A stretch of DNA of 64,000 bases from Heterotrichella gracilis. Lineage: Eukaryota > Sar > Xanthophyceae > Tribonematales > Xanthonemataceae. The first letter of the stretch is position 1; each line of letters begins with the position of its first letter. Positions 36,590-48,912 of the stretch are shown in pieces. The notes under the pieces were generated by a model. It was not told where the DNA came from. It worked only from the letters and a program-made list of their open reading frames with translations, and did no database searches. The translations under genes were made by a program, and so were the position numbers. The stretch covers positions 1 through 64,000 of the forward strand of contig JAULBX010017636.1 of the NCBI GenBank assembly GCA_032358255.1. The letters are read 5' to 3'.

Positions 36590-38203
36590 TCAGGAGCTGG
36601 TGGCCACACAGTGCCCTGCCCCTGATGGGCACCCCACCCCTGCCTCTTGCCCCACAACATTCTCCAGCAGCCGCCACACAAGCGCCAGCATGAAGGGCCC
36701 CCCCGCCGCCATGAGCAGCCAGCCGCATGCGGGGCGGCACCACGCCATGAGGGCAGGGTCGGCGTCGGGCATGTGGGGCAGCGGAGGTAGGGGCCGCGTG
36801 CCCCGTCTTGCCCCGATCCGCGTGCGCATGAATACCTGGCGCGCCTGGTCCTCGCGTATGTAGATGATGGCCAAGGGGAGCAATGGGATGAGCAGGACCT
36901 CCCACAGGATGCGCACGCGTATGCACGCTGCCATTGGGGGGGAGGCAGGCGCGGGGTATGGTGCCACGCCCAGCATGAGGGTGGCTGCTTGGTGCATGCC
37001 CTGCTGGACTTGCTGCATGGCGCGCCCCGCACAGGGCATGGCCGCCACTAGATCCGGGCACAGGTGGTGGTGGACGGAGTGCCAGAATGCCGTCGCCACC
37101 AGCGACTGCATGGGGAGGTAAAATTTGAAGGGGATGTCAAACACGATGGGCATGACGATGGGCCAGCTGAGTGCAAACGCCATGTCCACCGCCAGCGTCC
37201 CGCCGCATGCCGCCGTCGCCCCGTTCACCCCGTGGTAGGCCCACAGCTTGCCCATCACCCGCCCAGTTATGTGACCATACAGGCAAGAAGCAGCCTGCAT
37301 CCAGTCGCGGTGCCGTATGTAGGCCCTGGGCGCCATGACCATCACGCATGGAGGTATGGCGTACACCACCAGGTTGAGCAGCAGCACCGTCTGCCAGGCA
37401 GCAGAGTGCGTTGTGGCTGTGAATCCCCGCTCGCGCACGCACAGCAGCAGCCACATGGACCAGGCTATGGTGGCGTTGAAGGCGTCCAGGGAGCGCCACT
37501 TGGCAGCACGGGTGGCGTTGTAGGCGGCCTCATCCCGTGTGGTTGGCAGGTGGAGGAGCAAGGAGGCGCGGTACCACTGGGGGGCAGGGGAAGGGAGGAG
37601 GGGTGAGGAGGGAGAACTATTTTAGGGCCTAGGGTTTAGGGTACGGCTAGAGGTATGTTGTCTTTCTGCAGGGTTTGGTTGCACCTGCATAAGGGTAAGG
37701 GTGGAAATGCAGGGTTTGCGTGCAGGGAGGGTGTAATGTGTGCAGGTGGGCGGTGGGCTGGTAAAGAGGACCCTGGCTGTGGTGTCAGCAGTCCAGGGTT
37801 GGGACCAGCCCACACACACATGCCGGACACAAACGCAGAATTCAATTGAGCTTTAGCGACCGAGATCTGGTGCTCTCCACCGAGCACTGGCTCCCGCAAC
37901 CTCTGCGGGTAGCCCAGGTGCCGTGCGTCAGCAGCTCGAGCTGCGTCTGCCTAGGGCCAGGGGGTGGTGGGTGAGGCAGGGGGCTGCGTGTGTGCACAGG
38001 GTTTGAACACTGTCCTTAATGCGTACCTGGCGAACAACGTGTATCCGCTTTTCAACAGAAGGTGAGTCGCAGTCTGAGCCGTAGCTGGAGCTTGTGTCTG
38101 GTGCAGGTGCAGGTGGCGGGCTGCCGCTGGCGCTACTGCTGGGGTAGCGGGCACCATCCCGGGCACTGGCCACACCGTCGGATCGGTCTGGATCTTTGGC
38201 CAT
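36590..38203 (-). CDS. Unrecognised polytopic membrane protein
   Basis: I do not recognise this protein. The main exon 36590-37576 encodes 328 residues with an acceptor just before WYRASLLLHLPTTRDE. It holds about five or six hydrophobic segments (for example TVLLLNLVVYAIPPCVMVMA, VDMAFALSWPIVMPIVF, ILWEVLLIPLLPLAIIYI and GWLLMAAGGPFMLALVWRLL) separated by short Arg/His-rich loops, so an integral membrane protein is likely. Exon 1 at 38027-38203 gives a Ser/Pro/Asp-rich soluble N-terminus starting MAKDPDRSDG. A second exon starts at 37950 and continues in phase (ADAARAADARHLGYPQR); its donor is uncertain. The stop at 36590 is the first in frame. No catalytic motif is visible. It is divergent from the histone-fold gene. 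Confidence 0.6.
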
Positions 38204-39171
38204 CGAATAGCCAATAGAGTTGGTGGACGTAAAAAAGGGTAAATGTGTTTGGTGGGCGTTGCGTCACGCTAGCGGGTGGTAGGCAAGCGCACGCATGCAT
38301 ATGGGAGGTTGCAACCCCGGCGGGATGGGCACCATTGCACGCGCCATCCACGACTTCAATCAAACGATACGCCACAATCGGGTGGCCTGGAAAGGGCATA
38401 CACCCGGTACAAGGTGGTGCCAGCTGCTGGGAGTGTATGATTACCCAGCACTTCAACCCTCGGGTTAAAGTCTCACACCAGGGGGAGCACTTCAGCTTAC
38501 GTCAGCGCAGTGGGCAGTGGAGCCCTGTTCAAACTTGAAACGTGTGCCCACCCATCGATACACACATTTGTTACGCCCTTCCAACTGTTGATAACCTGTT
38601 CTGACATCAAGCTGACAGATCCACTCCAAGCCATACGCCAGTGTTGCGCAGATCCGTCTCTCAGGCATATGCATGCATTGGTGCATGCCATGCGACCTGC
38701 TGGTAACGACACACCGCACACTTCGCTGGTGATAGGCGTAGTCTTGATAGCGAACTGCGACTAATAGGTAAGACCAACTTACACTTGGAGGAAATTACTT
38801 ACGATATCTGACATAACAGGGTGCACTGCGTATGTATCGCCCACCACAGTCACCCCATGTGCTGTGCTGTGCTACAGGGGCGCCTCCACCTTCTCGTAAG
38901 GCCACATCCGTACGCCTTACACTCACGCTATCGCGTTAGTTCGGGTATCGACCGTGCTGCCCTGGGACTTCACACCACCTACAGCTCAGGACCGGCAGGG
39001 GTACCACCTGTGTACACTACACCTCCTGCCAGACCCCTCCCCCCTCTGCCACACGACGCTGACTCTCAGGACTGATACCTCGACACCACCAGCGAGCGTG
39101 GCCAGCCAGGGTGGCAGCAGAGTGGCACCTAGAGACAGCTGCGCCTCCCTGCGCACAAGACCTGCACCCAC
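38204..39171. promoter_or_regulatory. Divergent intergenic region between the membrane-protein and histone-fold genes
   Basis: About 0.97 kb between start codons pointing away from each other, presumably both promoters and 5' untranslated regions. No TATA box, RNA gene or repeat was recognised. Confidence 0.45.
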
Positions 39172-40955
39172 ATGACTACCGCACCCATCCCCCTCACCGC
39201 CACCATGGCAGAGCCAGGCAGCCCGCCAGAAGCTGCGCCCCAAGTAATTCAGGGGGAGGGTGTCGGTGAAGGTGCAGGGGAGGGCGAGGTGGCACCCCCT
39301 GGGTCAGACCCCCACAGCCACAAGGGGGAGCGAGACACGGCGGGACTGGTGCGTGGGGGGTGGGGCTGAGGGGATCAAGGGAGGGAGCTCTGCATTGCAT
39401 GGCATGGCATGCATGCAGACATAGTGTAGGTAGCCACAGCCACAGTAGCGCAGGGTAGCAACCCCGCATGGCTGGCTGTGCACCAGCTCTCTCGTGACAA
39501 CGCACTGGTGCTGGTGCGCTTGGTGACCTGCACTGCCCCAAGGCTGGTAGGGTGAGCATCAGGCTGATAGGGTGGCATGCCAAACACCCACAGCCCCACC
39601 ACTATTGAGCACCCCTTTTAATTCTCTCCACCCTCCCTGCCCACCCCTGCAGATCCTCCCCCTGAGCCGCCTTAAGAAGATGATGAAGGGCGAGCTGTCG
39701 GAGGGAGACGCAAAGCAGGTCGGGACGGATGCAAGCTTTGCGGTGGGGAGGGCGGCGGTGAGTGGGTGGGGCAAAGTGGGGGCCGCTCAAGGCCCGGTGG
39801 GGTACATATGCCCTGCTGCGGGGTTGTTATGCAGGATGTTATGCTGCCCTTTGGGCGGGTATAATGCATGTCATGCCGAGAATGGCTTCTGGGCTGCATT
39901 GGCCCTGCACATGCATTATGCCGCATGCTTATGTTTCTATTTTATGCGTGTGCCCCCTGCCTCTCCAGGAGCTGTTTCTTGAGGACCTGGTTGGGCGCGC
40001 TGCCCTGGCCATGAAGGCGGACACACGCAAAACGCTCAACTACAGGGATGTGGGTACGTGCGGGAGCCGGGGGCAAGGCAGCCAGGGGGCTGCTGGTGTC
40101 TTTTACAGACTCGCGGGGAAGCACATGCACACCATGCACATTGGTGGGATCGTGTGATCCATCGCGATGGGTGTGTGACCACTTCTATTGGCCATGCCCA
40201 TTGCATTGCCGCAGTGTCCATACTGCTGTGTGGTTCCAACATGCACTTTACCTTTCTGCTGCCCTACATGGCGCCACATCATTCCCCCGGCCCTTGTAAA
40301 GTGTGCCATGCAAAATGAGATGCGATGGCAGCGGGCCGGCCTAGACCACCTGGCATCCTGCCCATTAATGCAGCCCCCCTTCCCCTCCCATCTCACACCC
40401 TGTACACCCCTTGTCATGCAGCAACGGCGGTGAACGACTGGGGCGGCGCTGCAGAGTTCCTCAAAGGTGCGGACCGCATGGTGGTGTGTGTGTGGCAGGG
40501 TTTGTTTGTGAGGGTGAGAGGCGTACGGTGTGTCATGCCGTGCGGCCCTCTAGAATTATTTCTGGGAGGGGCATGCGACCTATGCACTGGGACGGGCACC
40601 TATCTGCTCATGCGCATCAAATGCATGGCAGGTATCGAGGACATGCAGTATGCCACCCATTCGTAGCCGCTAATGCCCTGCCCTCCTTGCTGCACAGATA
40701 TTGTCCCCCCCAAGATGACAGTGGCGGAACTGCAGACCCTGCTGCAACATCAAGGTGAGGGGCCCAGGCACCTGCATGCCTGCCTAGTGCACGGGACCTG
40801 TGTGGAATTTCTGTTGCTGATGCGTGTGGCTGCTGTTGCCCTGCTGCGGATACCTGTACAGGGGGTGAGTGGGGAGTGGGTGCATGTGATCTAGCTCCAT
40901 GTGGGGGCCTGGGTATGGATGTCTCTGACACTTGCGTGTACGCCGTGTAGACTGA
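39172..40955 (+). CDS. Histone-fold protein of the CHRAC15/DPB3 (POLE4, NF-YC10) type
   Basis: Exons 39172-39348, 39653-39757, 39969-40053, 40422-40466 and 40698-40754 join in phase. After an acidic/Gly-rich N-terminus of about 59 residues comes a histone fold: LPLSRLKKMMKGELS (helix 1 and loop), SFAVGRAAELFLEDLVGRA (helix 2), RKTLNYRDVATAVNDW (loop and helix 3), then the clade-typical FLKDIVPPKMTVAEL. That last motif matches the pattern seen in CHRAC1 and plant DPB3-1 (FLAD-x-x-P-x-K). The family pairs with a second histone-fold partner in chromatin remodelling complexes or DNA polymerase epsilon. The 3' end is unresolved: splicing to 40951 gives a stop at 40953-40955 (157 residues, used here), read-through stops at 40894, and splicing near 40981 gives a longer Cys-rich tail. 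Confidence 0.75.
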
Positions 40956-41827
40956 TGTGGGCCGACTCCAACATCGGCAGGAGGTGGCGTTCAATCATGT
41001 GCTGCCTGCATTTGGGGCGGCCCAGCGCCGCTGCAGCGGCCACCAGGGCCGTGCGTGGAGCAGCGGCAGATACTACCAGCGCAAACCTGTTGTATATGGC
41101 TGGATCGATGCTGATGTTTATCACTGTCGTACTTACATGCAGTCAGCAAGGCGCTGTGTGTTTTCTTCTGGGGGGGTACTGCCACAGCACGGCAGGCGAG
41201 CAGCGGAGTGCTGCGGTCTTGTAGCATCGTGACTCTTTGAGACCCAAGTGTATACATTTTGGGCACGTTTTTTCCATCAGAAAATGGTGATTGTTGGGTC
41301 AATGTTGCCTTCATGGGGAATGAGAGGGTTGGAAGCCAGCGCGGCCAGGAGTGGTTAATCAGGAGTAGCTTAAGTGATGAACTCTTAAACCTTACACGCC
41401 TGTGCAAATAAATTGCACGCCTCTTCAAAAAAGAAAAGAGTAATGTTACGTGAAAAGTTGGGTCTTCAGGGCAAGAAATGCGCATCTCTGAAATGTTTCA
41501 GCAACCAGTCATACATGAGTAAGACAAGAGTCTGGAGTCAGGATGATCCCTCAGGATGGTCCCTCACTGTGCATATGCATGCATATGGTGACATCCTCGC
41601 TTTTGTTTGAGTATTATTTACATATTTCTGGCCGCCAACTTACGTGGCAGGACCTTGATAGCCTTCACAACCTTGCACACGAACATACCTACCGCTGTAA
41701 ACAAGGCTAGCGAGGCCTTTCCTGCATATCATCGTGTGACAGGTCGTCTGTTGCACTTGGGGCCACTACAGTGTACGGCCGGCTGCCGACCCTGCAACCC
41801 ACCAGTGAACTGCCAGCAACAGGAACA
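40956..41827. other. Intergenic region upstream of plastid S15
   Basis: About 0.87 kb containing the 3' end of the histone-fold gene and the promoter of the S15 gene, which lie on the same strand. No further gene or RNA was recognised. Confidence 0.45.
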
Positions 41828-43256
41828 ATGTTTGCTGCCACGTTCTCAACGGCTAACACTGCCTCGAGCTCAGGTACGGAGCTGTTTCAATGAAGCCGCG
41901 AGGTGCAATGGGTTGTCTGCAACGGAATATCTTGAACCTTGTGTGTTTGGTTGTTCCAGGGTTCTTCAGGGGCAGTGCAGTCCAGCCCAGGAGGGTGGTG
42001 GCAGCACCAAAGGCGTCATACCAGGCACTGAGCATCAGGTAACGCACGCACCTCGCTGCCCTAGCTCTGCAACATCTGGTTGGGACGAGTAGCGTGGGGT
42101 CATGTGGGGGGTTGTGAGGGGATGGGTTGCACGAGGCTAGGAGGCGTGCGTGTGTCATGACTGCGAGGCTGCTCATGTGTGGGTGGAAGCATTGACTGTG
42201 GTGGCTGGCGTGCGTCTGCAAAGAACAACTGTAGCCACTTATCGTGCCGTTTGTAATTGTGGGTTGGTAATTGTGGGTATCAGCTATTTATGTTTGCATT
42301 GGCCATTGCAATGGTGGTGACTGACTTTTGGGCAGGGGTAATTCTTCCTACCAGGAGAAGTACGTTGTGTGAAAGGCCTTAACTGTTAACTGTGTTAGTT
42401 TTTGCTTCATACAGTGTACTAACAGGGGCTTATATACACCATTTGCGGCCATGCGCAGCGGTGCCAGTGTCTTCTGGCTTTGACTTGAGTACATGAACCC
42501 ACCTTTTTTGTTAGGGGCACTACATGTTTGCAGATGTAAAACTCAGTGGCATTGTTAAGCAATAGAGCTGGTGATGGTTTCCGCTGTCAAGTGTAGGGAA
42601 TAGTTTCAGCAGTCTTGGTTGAGGGTCATGAGGCACATAGCTGTCAACACTAGCCAGCAGGCCTGGATGCAGATTGCAGCACAGAACAGCACTAGCACAA
42701 ACCCCAACTCTCTGCCACAGCTGATTTATCTTCTCCCTCACACCCCCGTGACCCTCCTATTCTCCCTTGCCCCCTGCAGCGCCCGGTACCGCGGCAAGGG
42801 CTCCGACCTGGCCGCCGTGCCCCAGTTCAAGCGCACCGACGCCGATGTGGGGTCACCCGAGGTGCAGGTGGCCCAGCTGTCTGCGCGCGTGATCCAGCTG
42901 ACCGCGCACCTGGCCCAGCACCGCAAGGACTACTCCACGCGGCGGGGGCTGATGGCCATCCTGTCACGCAGGAAGCGCCTGCTAGAGTACCTGCAGAAGA
43001 CAGACAGGTGAGCTGGTGGCAGGGGTGAAAGGGTAGCAGGGTGGGTGGTCTAGGTCGTGCGCGTCACTGTATTGCGTTGTTCATGCGTGATAGGTGCACG
43101 TGGTAGGTGCTGCTGGAAGCGTGTGTGGTGGTGGAGGCATGGGTGGGTGGGTGCGTGGTGCCTGGGCCTAAACCCCCCTTGTGTTGCTTGTACAGGCCAA
43201 CCTACGACAAGTGCCTGGCAAATCTCAAGATCAGGCCACTCAGGACTTCGGCATAA
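41828..43256 (+). CDS. PRPS15: Plastid ribosomal protein S15 (uS15c), nuclear-encoded
   Basis: Four exons join in phase to 137 residues: 41828-41873, 41960-42038, 42780-43007 and 43196-43256. The first two encode a leader rich in Ala, Ser and Arg without acidic residues ([20 protein letters not shown], then [10 protein letters not shown]), typical of a chloroplast transit peptide. The mature part is bacterial-type S15: [20 protein letters not shown], then [20 protein letters not shown] and [20 protein letters not shown], covering the 16S rRNA-binding helices. S15 binds the central domain of small-subunit rRNA early in assembly. Mitochondrial targeting cannot be excluded from sequence alone. 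TGTAA at 43694-43698 is a possible poly(A) signal. The start is the first Met giving a targeting leader in frame. Confidence 0.92.
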
Positions 43257-44798
43257 TTGTTAAAACTGGGAGCATGGGGAGCTAGGCAACTGGCCTGGCG
43301 GGGCGTGGAATATTGATGCTCCAACTGAGGAGGCATGCATTGTACCGCGATGATTGGGGAGTCTTTGCACACATTGAAAGCAAGTTATGTGCATTGTTGC
43401 AGCGGAGTGCATTAGTTGGTGGTGTGGAGGAGATGTGTTAAACAAGGGAGTCAGGTCCTGCAGCTGACATTTGAAAACATCCATTTGTCTGTCTGGGCCC
43501 CGCTGTGAAATGTCATGCAGCAAATGTCATGCGGTGTTTGCTCGGCATGTTTGTTGTTTTTTACTGGCTTTGGCGCGCAAGCATGCATGCTCTGACTGCC
43601 ACTGGGCTCCAGACTCTTGAAGACAATTGCAATGCGCAATTGTAGCTATTGTGGTGGGGGGCCTGGCAACGATTGTCAATCGCTTGAGGCGGCTGTAATT
43701 GGAGGTTACTGACGCTGTGGCACTGCGCCTCTGCCAAACCTGTGCCGGCCGTTCTGGCTGGTAAAGTGACCAGCTACTAGCAACTACTGGCCGCCAGTGA
43801 ATGCGCAGTCTGGCTAGTAGGTACCTAGTCTGGACCAGGTACCACCAGGTGGTACTCGGTTCAATGAACCGCGCGCGCCGAGCGGTTCTGCCGGCGGGCT
43901 GCAGGCGACGATCATTGGGGCACCCAAAAGTGCTTCCCGCAGTCCACTTATGCGTTCACTGAATTCTGCAATCGTGCATTACTTAATGCATCCATGCTTA
44001 AGCGGCGCCGCTAGCCAATGCGCTCAAGTGGCACTTGAGGTGATGATGGCAAGTGCACTGCCGGCAGTGACTGTTCATGATGCTTGCAAGGTGCGAGGAC
44101 CCATGGGATGAGGCGGAAGTGAAAACTTGAATTTAAAAGTACGATTGTCGACCAGAGAGAATCCAATTTAAAAACTCCCTCGACAGAGCAAACAAGTTGT
44201 CTTTCCACAAGTTGCACCACCCTGGAGATACATGCCCCCCAGGCTAGTGGTACTACCAATGATTGAATCAGGAATGGCTGAACATCATAAATGGCGCTGA
44301 TCAACTGGCAAACAAAAAAATCAATAGCAGTGTATGCAACTAAGAAACCGCACAATCACTATGCTTTGGCTGCAAATCCTGCACAGATGCGGTGGCTCTG
44401 AAGGCCCATGCATTGCAATCCATGTACAGTGTACATATGTCATATGTTCATGGTGCATTGCAGACAATGAGCCGCCAGCACAACGCAATGCCCTCCACGC
44501 AACGCACTGCCAGGGCTACACCCCTGGCAACTGCACAGTAATGTGCCTCCAGCCGTGGCCCACCACCCGCCACCCCACGTCAACACCTTGAGGACCAGGC
44601 TGTCCCGCTCCATGTGGCTGCCTACATGCCCACTTTCAGGAACGAGGCCACCTCATGTAGCTGGGGCAGAAGCTGCGCAACTGACCCACCCCACAGCTCC
44701 CGCTCCCTCGCTGGCACCCAGCTTGTTCCACCCGGTCGGCCCAGCGAGGGTGCACATTTGCACCTGCAGGCACATTCCCCCCCTGGCGCTCCAGGCAC
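43257..44798. other. Convergent intergenic region between S15 and TEF30
   Basis: About 1.54 kb between facing stop codons. It contains a cluster of short palindromes at 43839-43871 (GTACCACC, A, GGTGGTAC; then CGGTTC, AAT, GAACCG). A 114-codon minus frame at 44011-44355 has no recognisable domain and is not called. Confidence 0.45.
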
Positions 44799-47550
44799 CT
44801 AATTCTTCTTGCCAAAGCTGAACAGGTTCTTGATGGCACTGCAGGGAAGGGAGCAACACAGTCAGGCGCTTGCTGACGTCAACTAGTGGTTTCTCGAGGA
44901 GCGTGCAACGAACAGGGTAGGGCCAAGCATGTGGGTGCACACTGGGGTACATATTGTAGACAAGGACCACCTCACTGGCCCCGCATGAGCCATGCAGGTG
45001 ACGCACACACGCCACCCTCAAGTGTGCACATTCGTACCCCTTCGCCACTGCATAATGCATTACAACTGCCAAGCATGGGCCCTCCGAACCCCACCACTTA
45101 CGTGAACGCCGCCTCGTTGATGATTGGCTCGTCATACTTGTCGATCAGCACCTTGAACTTGGGGCTCTCACGCACAAAGGACAGGTTGGCGTCCGACCGC
45201 ACCTTGTCATAGTCCTCAAACCCACAGGCAAGGGCTTGGCTCAGGGCCTCAAGGGCGGCATCCGTCTGAGGAGGGGAGGATAGGGGGGGATTAAAGCGAC
45301 ATTCCGGGATGATGTGGCAGAGCAAAGACATTTGCATGGGGATGGATTGTGGAACATGCTGAGCATGCATCACAGCAGGCATGCACGCCAATAGGAATGG
45401 CCTCGCCTGGTCACATGTGGAAGGTATTTGTGGCACACGCGGCTGTGGTGCAACCATTGTCCCGCCCTGCCCCTACACCCCTGCTGCGCCCCACCTGCTT
45501 GAGAGCGGAGTAGCAGCATGCCACGTTGTAGTAGCTCACGCGGCAGATCTGGGTCACGCGCGAGAAGTCGTCCCCAAGGTAGTTCTTGGGCTCCAGGCCA
45601 ATGACATCCTCAAAGTCAAACAGGGCCTGCGGGTGGGTGTGGTGGGGTGAGGTTACATTGGCGGTTTGGCAACAGGTTTGGCAACAGGTCCCTGATGACA
45701 CCTTACCCCATGCAACTCCCCCCAACCCCCATCCCGTGCTCTTGCAGGAGGCTGTCCAAGGTGTACAGCGGTGTGCAACCCTACCCAGGATTTCCGTCCC
45801 GCGCCACGACATCGGCACATACATGGAGGGCCGAAGTGTAACCTTGTTTACAGGTTACAGGTGTGCGGTGTACACGGACAGAGGTGTCAGGGTCACACAG
45901 CTGTGGCATGTGCAAATGGCAGACCCAACCCCCTCACGTCCCTGCATGCTGCTGCCAATCAGCAAGCATGTGCCTCATACACCCCTCCGCCACCCGCACC
46001 TTGTCGTACTGCCCCTTCTTGAACTTTGCCAGTGCGTCGTCAAACATCTCCCTCCGCTTGCGCTCCGCCTCCTTGCGCATCACGTAGTTGCGCTGCTGGA
46101 CCTCCTTGGTGCCGGAGCCGTAGTTGCCGCCGGACCGCTCAGCTTTCCATGCCCTCTCAGCCTCAGTCAGCTCCTCCTCCTGAGGGCGCAAGGGGGGGTA
46201 GGATTGACACATGCACTGGGCAGGCATGGCGCATTCCACAACGCTTGGGACCTAGAGTGTGCTGTGCATGTCACAGCGTCCCTGCATAAAGAGGGCAAAG
46301 GCTGCGCATGGTGTCATGCATCATCCCCACACAGAGGCAAGCTGCATGTATGCCATCATGGAAGCCTGCCCCGCTTCCCTCCCCTGCTCACCTCGAAAAT
46401 TGACAGGTCTCCCCCCCTGCGCTGCAGCTTGAGGTACACCTCCCCGTTGCGTGTCCGAATGGCGTACATCACCTGGCCAAAGCCTGCCTTCTCGGCCTCC
46501 CAGATGTCATCGCCAAAGGAGGCGCTCACAGCAACGATCTTGTCGGCCACCTGCAGCGAGGGGTGGGGTAGGGTGAGGTGGGGTGGGGGGTGTGACGGGG
46601 TGAGCGGCACACCATATCAAGGCCAGATTTGGGAGGTAATGCCTGCCACATCTTGCCCCCATGCTGCATCAACCAGGTGCATGCATCAAGCACCACTGCC
46701 TGCACAGCGAGGCAGTCCTTTGCTTCCACCTGCCCCCCTCGTAGCGCCTCACCTCAATGTCCGAGTCTGTGTTCCCTAGCTTAGGGTCCGACTTGGAGAT
46801 GTATGCTTGGCCATCGTTACCGCGGGAGAAGCGCAGGCCAAGGGGCTTGGGGAGGTACACCTGAGAAGGGAAGGGGCCGCAGTCATGCACAGGGCCGGTA
46901 CGGGGGCAGGTGCAGAGGATACAGACAGGTACCCGATTGTGTTGGGGCATGTGTGTGGTGGCGCGTGACTGTACTGCTTAAATCCCTGTAAGGCCGCAGT
47001 CGCAAAACCAGCTGTAGTACAGGCAGGACCATGGCGTGCGTGCCTGTCCACTCCCTTGCCTCACCTCATAAAACTCCTCCTGTGCCTCGCTTGCCTTGAT
47101 CTCAGTGGCCGCAGCAGCCGACACACGCAGGGACAGCAGGCGGGGGGCAGACAGGCGCACAGGGCCGGGGCGAGCACTGCTGCTGCTGCTCCTGCGGTGG
47201 TTGGGGTGGTGGGGGGGGGTTGAGGCATCAACCGCAAGGTGGGACAAGGCAGGGCAGGGTACCCATGTGAAGGGGCTAGTGCACAGCTTGCGTGCGGGAC
47301 CATCTGAGCTCACTACACACACACGCTTAGACCCCGACAGACCTGCTAGGTATGAATGCACTCTCGTGCTTACTGGCATTGCCCATCCCAGCCTCCATGA
47401 TTCCAGCTGCGTAGCGTACCTGAAGCTGGCACCTGGTGCTGCCCGCCTGTGCGGCCCCACTAGTGCGCTGCTGCTGCTGCTGGCTGTGGTGGTGCGTGTG
47501 GTGGGTGGTGCGGCCAGGGCCTGAGGGGCCAGGAGGGAGGAGGCGGCCAT
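44799..47550 (-). CDS. TEF30: TEF30/MET1-like PDZ-TPR protein for photosystem II maintenance
   Basis: Eight exons join in phase to 346 residues: 47420-47550, 47065-47191, 46753-46860, 46392-46550, 46000-46179, 45495-45626, 45102-45265 and 44799-44838. The first roughly 75 residues form a Ser/Ala/Arg-rich plastid leader ([20 protein letters not shown]). Then comes a PDZ-like domain (87-175; [40 protein letters not shown]), a charged linker ([15 protein letters not shown]) and TPR repeats ([50 protein letters not shown]). The tail [11 protein letters not shown] matches the family end. In Arabidopsis (MET1) and Chlamydomonas (TEF30) the protein associates with thylakoid PSII cores and aids supercomplex assembly or repair. 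Divergent from ROK1. The start is the only Met ahead of the leader. Confidence 0.93.
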
Positions 47551-48912
47551 GGTGGGAGGCCTGAGAAAAGATCCAGGATTGTTACTAGGCGTACCAAGGA
47601 TAAACGCTACAGAGGAAAATGGGCACGGGGAAGTCAACATGTCACAGAGCATGAGCAGCCATGCATGGCCATGGTCGGGCCGTGTTCTGGGTGTAGCGGA
47701 GTGGTGCAGGTACGCAAGGCAGGGCAGTACATGTAGGACTCTCTAGATTGTCCTGATATAGAGTGGTGCATTGCCTGAGATACTGACTTGATGTGCTGCA
47801 GAAAGGGGTACAGATATGTGCATCGCAAATGGGTCCATATGCATGGGTTTTGTGGGCAGGTGGTGCCACCACCAACTTTTTATATTTCAGGGCTCCTACT
47901 ATATGCACACAGCTTCAAGTTCCACGTTGAACGGGGCAATGAACTTATATTGCACAACGCGGGTAGGCTTGTTCAGCCACCACACAACCCAGCCACCAAA
48001 TTTACTAGCTAGGCCACGACTCAAGCTCGAACTTCACAGCAAATACTGCTTTCTTGCACAAAGATCAATGCAGATGGACCACAACCGGGTGCGCCTGTCA
48101 CATAAGTACACAAGCCTGTGCGTGATCTAGCGCACAAGAACCGGATATTTATCACTCACGGCTGCACCACACCTTGACCCACTACCCACGCCAAGGGTTC
48201 ACAGCAAGCAACACGACTTGTGCCAGGGATAAGGAATGAGACAACGATACGCACCTGTTCGCTGTAATGGCCGGTCGCCAAGCAACAGAACCCTACAACA
48301 GTGTGTGCTTAGTGGAGCGGGGTGCGCGCAAGTTCCTGTGCAGGGCTAATAAATAGGCTAGGAGACACGTCTCTGCAAGGAAGCTGAAAGTAAAGGTGTG
48401 CGTTGAACTGGGCTGTGTTAGGTTGCGAGCGAGGGCTTTGGCACTGGACCATTTGCCTGGTCGTGGCTGCTGTAGAAGGCTGGAGTGGGAGATGGAATAG
48501 ATTGTGGTTGGATGAAGCTGCAGAAATGATCAAGGCTGTGATCATTTCTGCAGCTGATCAAAGGCTCATAGATTTATATTAATGTGTCAAATCTAAACCG
48601 TTTGCGAAACATAGCTAAACAAACTGCTGAGCATAATTAGCGAGACCTAGCGTGTCACTAGGTCAGTATCCAACACACTTGCTATTCCCTAGCACCCTTT
48701 GGGCTTCTTGCGGCTGCTGCAAACCAGCCCTGGTGATGCAGTCAAGTGTGTATTCAGAGGTGTCGACTGTGTCCTGACACTGCCTGCTTACACTGAAGCG
48801 TTACTAGCGCACACTGTGAGTAGGCACTCTCGTATTGCGCAGATAATAGGGCTATGCTGGTGGGCACCATGCTTTTGATCTTGTGTCCAGTGGGTTGGAC
48901 TAGGCTGCGGTG
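47551..48912. promoter_or_regulatory. Divergent intergenic region between TEF30 and ROK1
   Basis: About 1.36 kb between start codons pointing away from each other, so both promoters and 5' untranslated regions lie here. A 10-bp inverted pair forms a palindrome near 48530-48555 (GAAATGATCA and TGATCATTTC around a short centre). No TATA box or RNA gene was recognised. Confidence 0.45.

Noticed and set aside
44011-44355. 114-codon minus-strand frame with hydrophobic N-terminus
   Set aside because: AT-rich intergenic sequence, codon use unlike real genes here, no recognisable similarity.
45586-46779. 397-codon plus-strand open frame
   Set aside because: It is antisense across TEF30 exons and introns, lacks any domain, and is explained by the scarcity of stop codons opposite GC-rich coding sequence.
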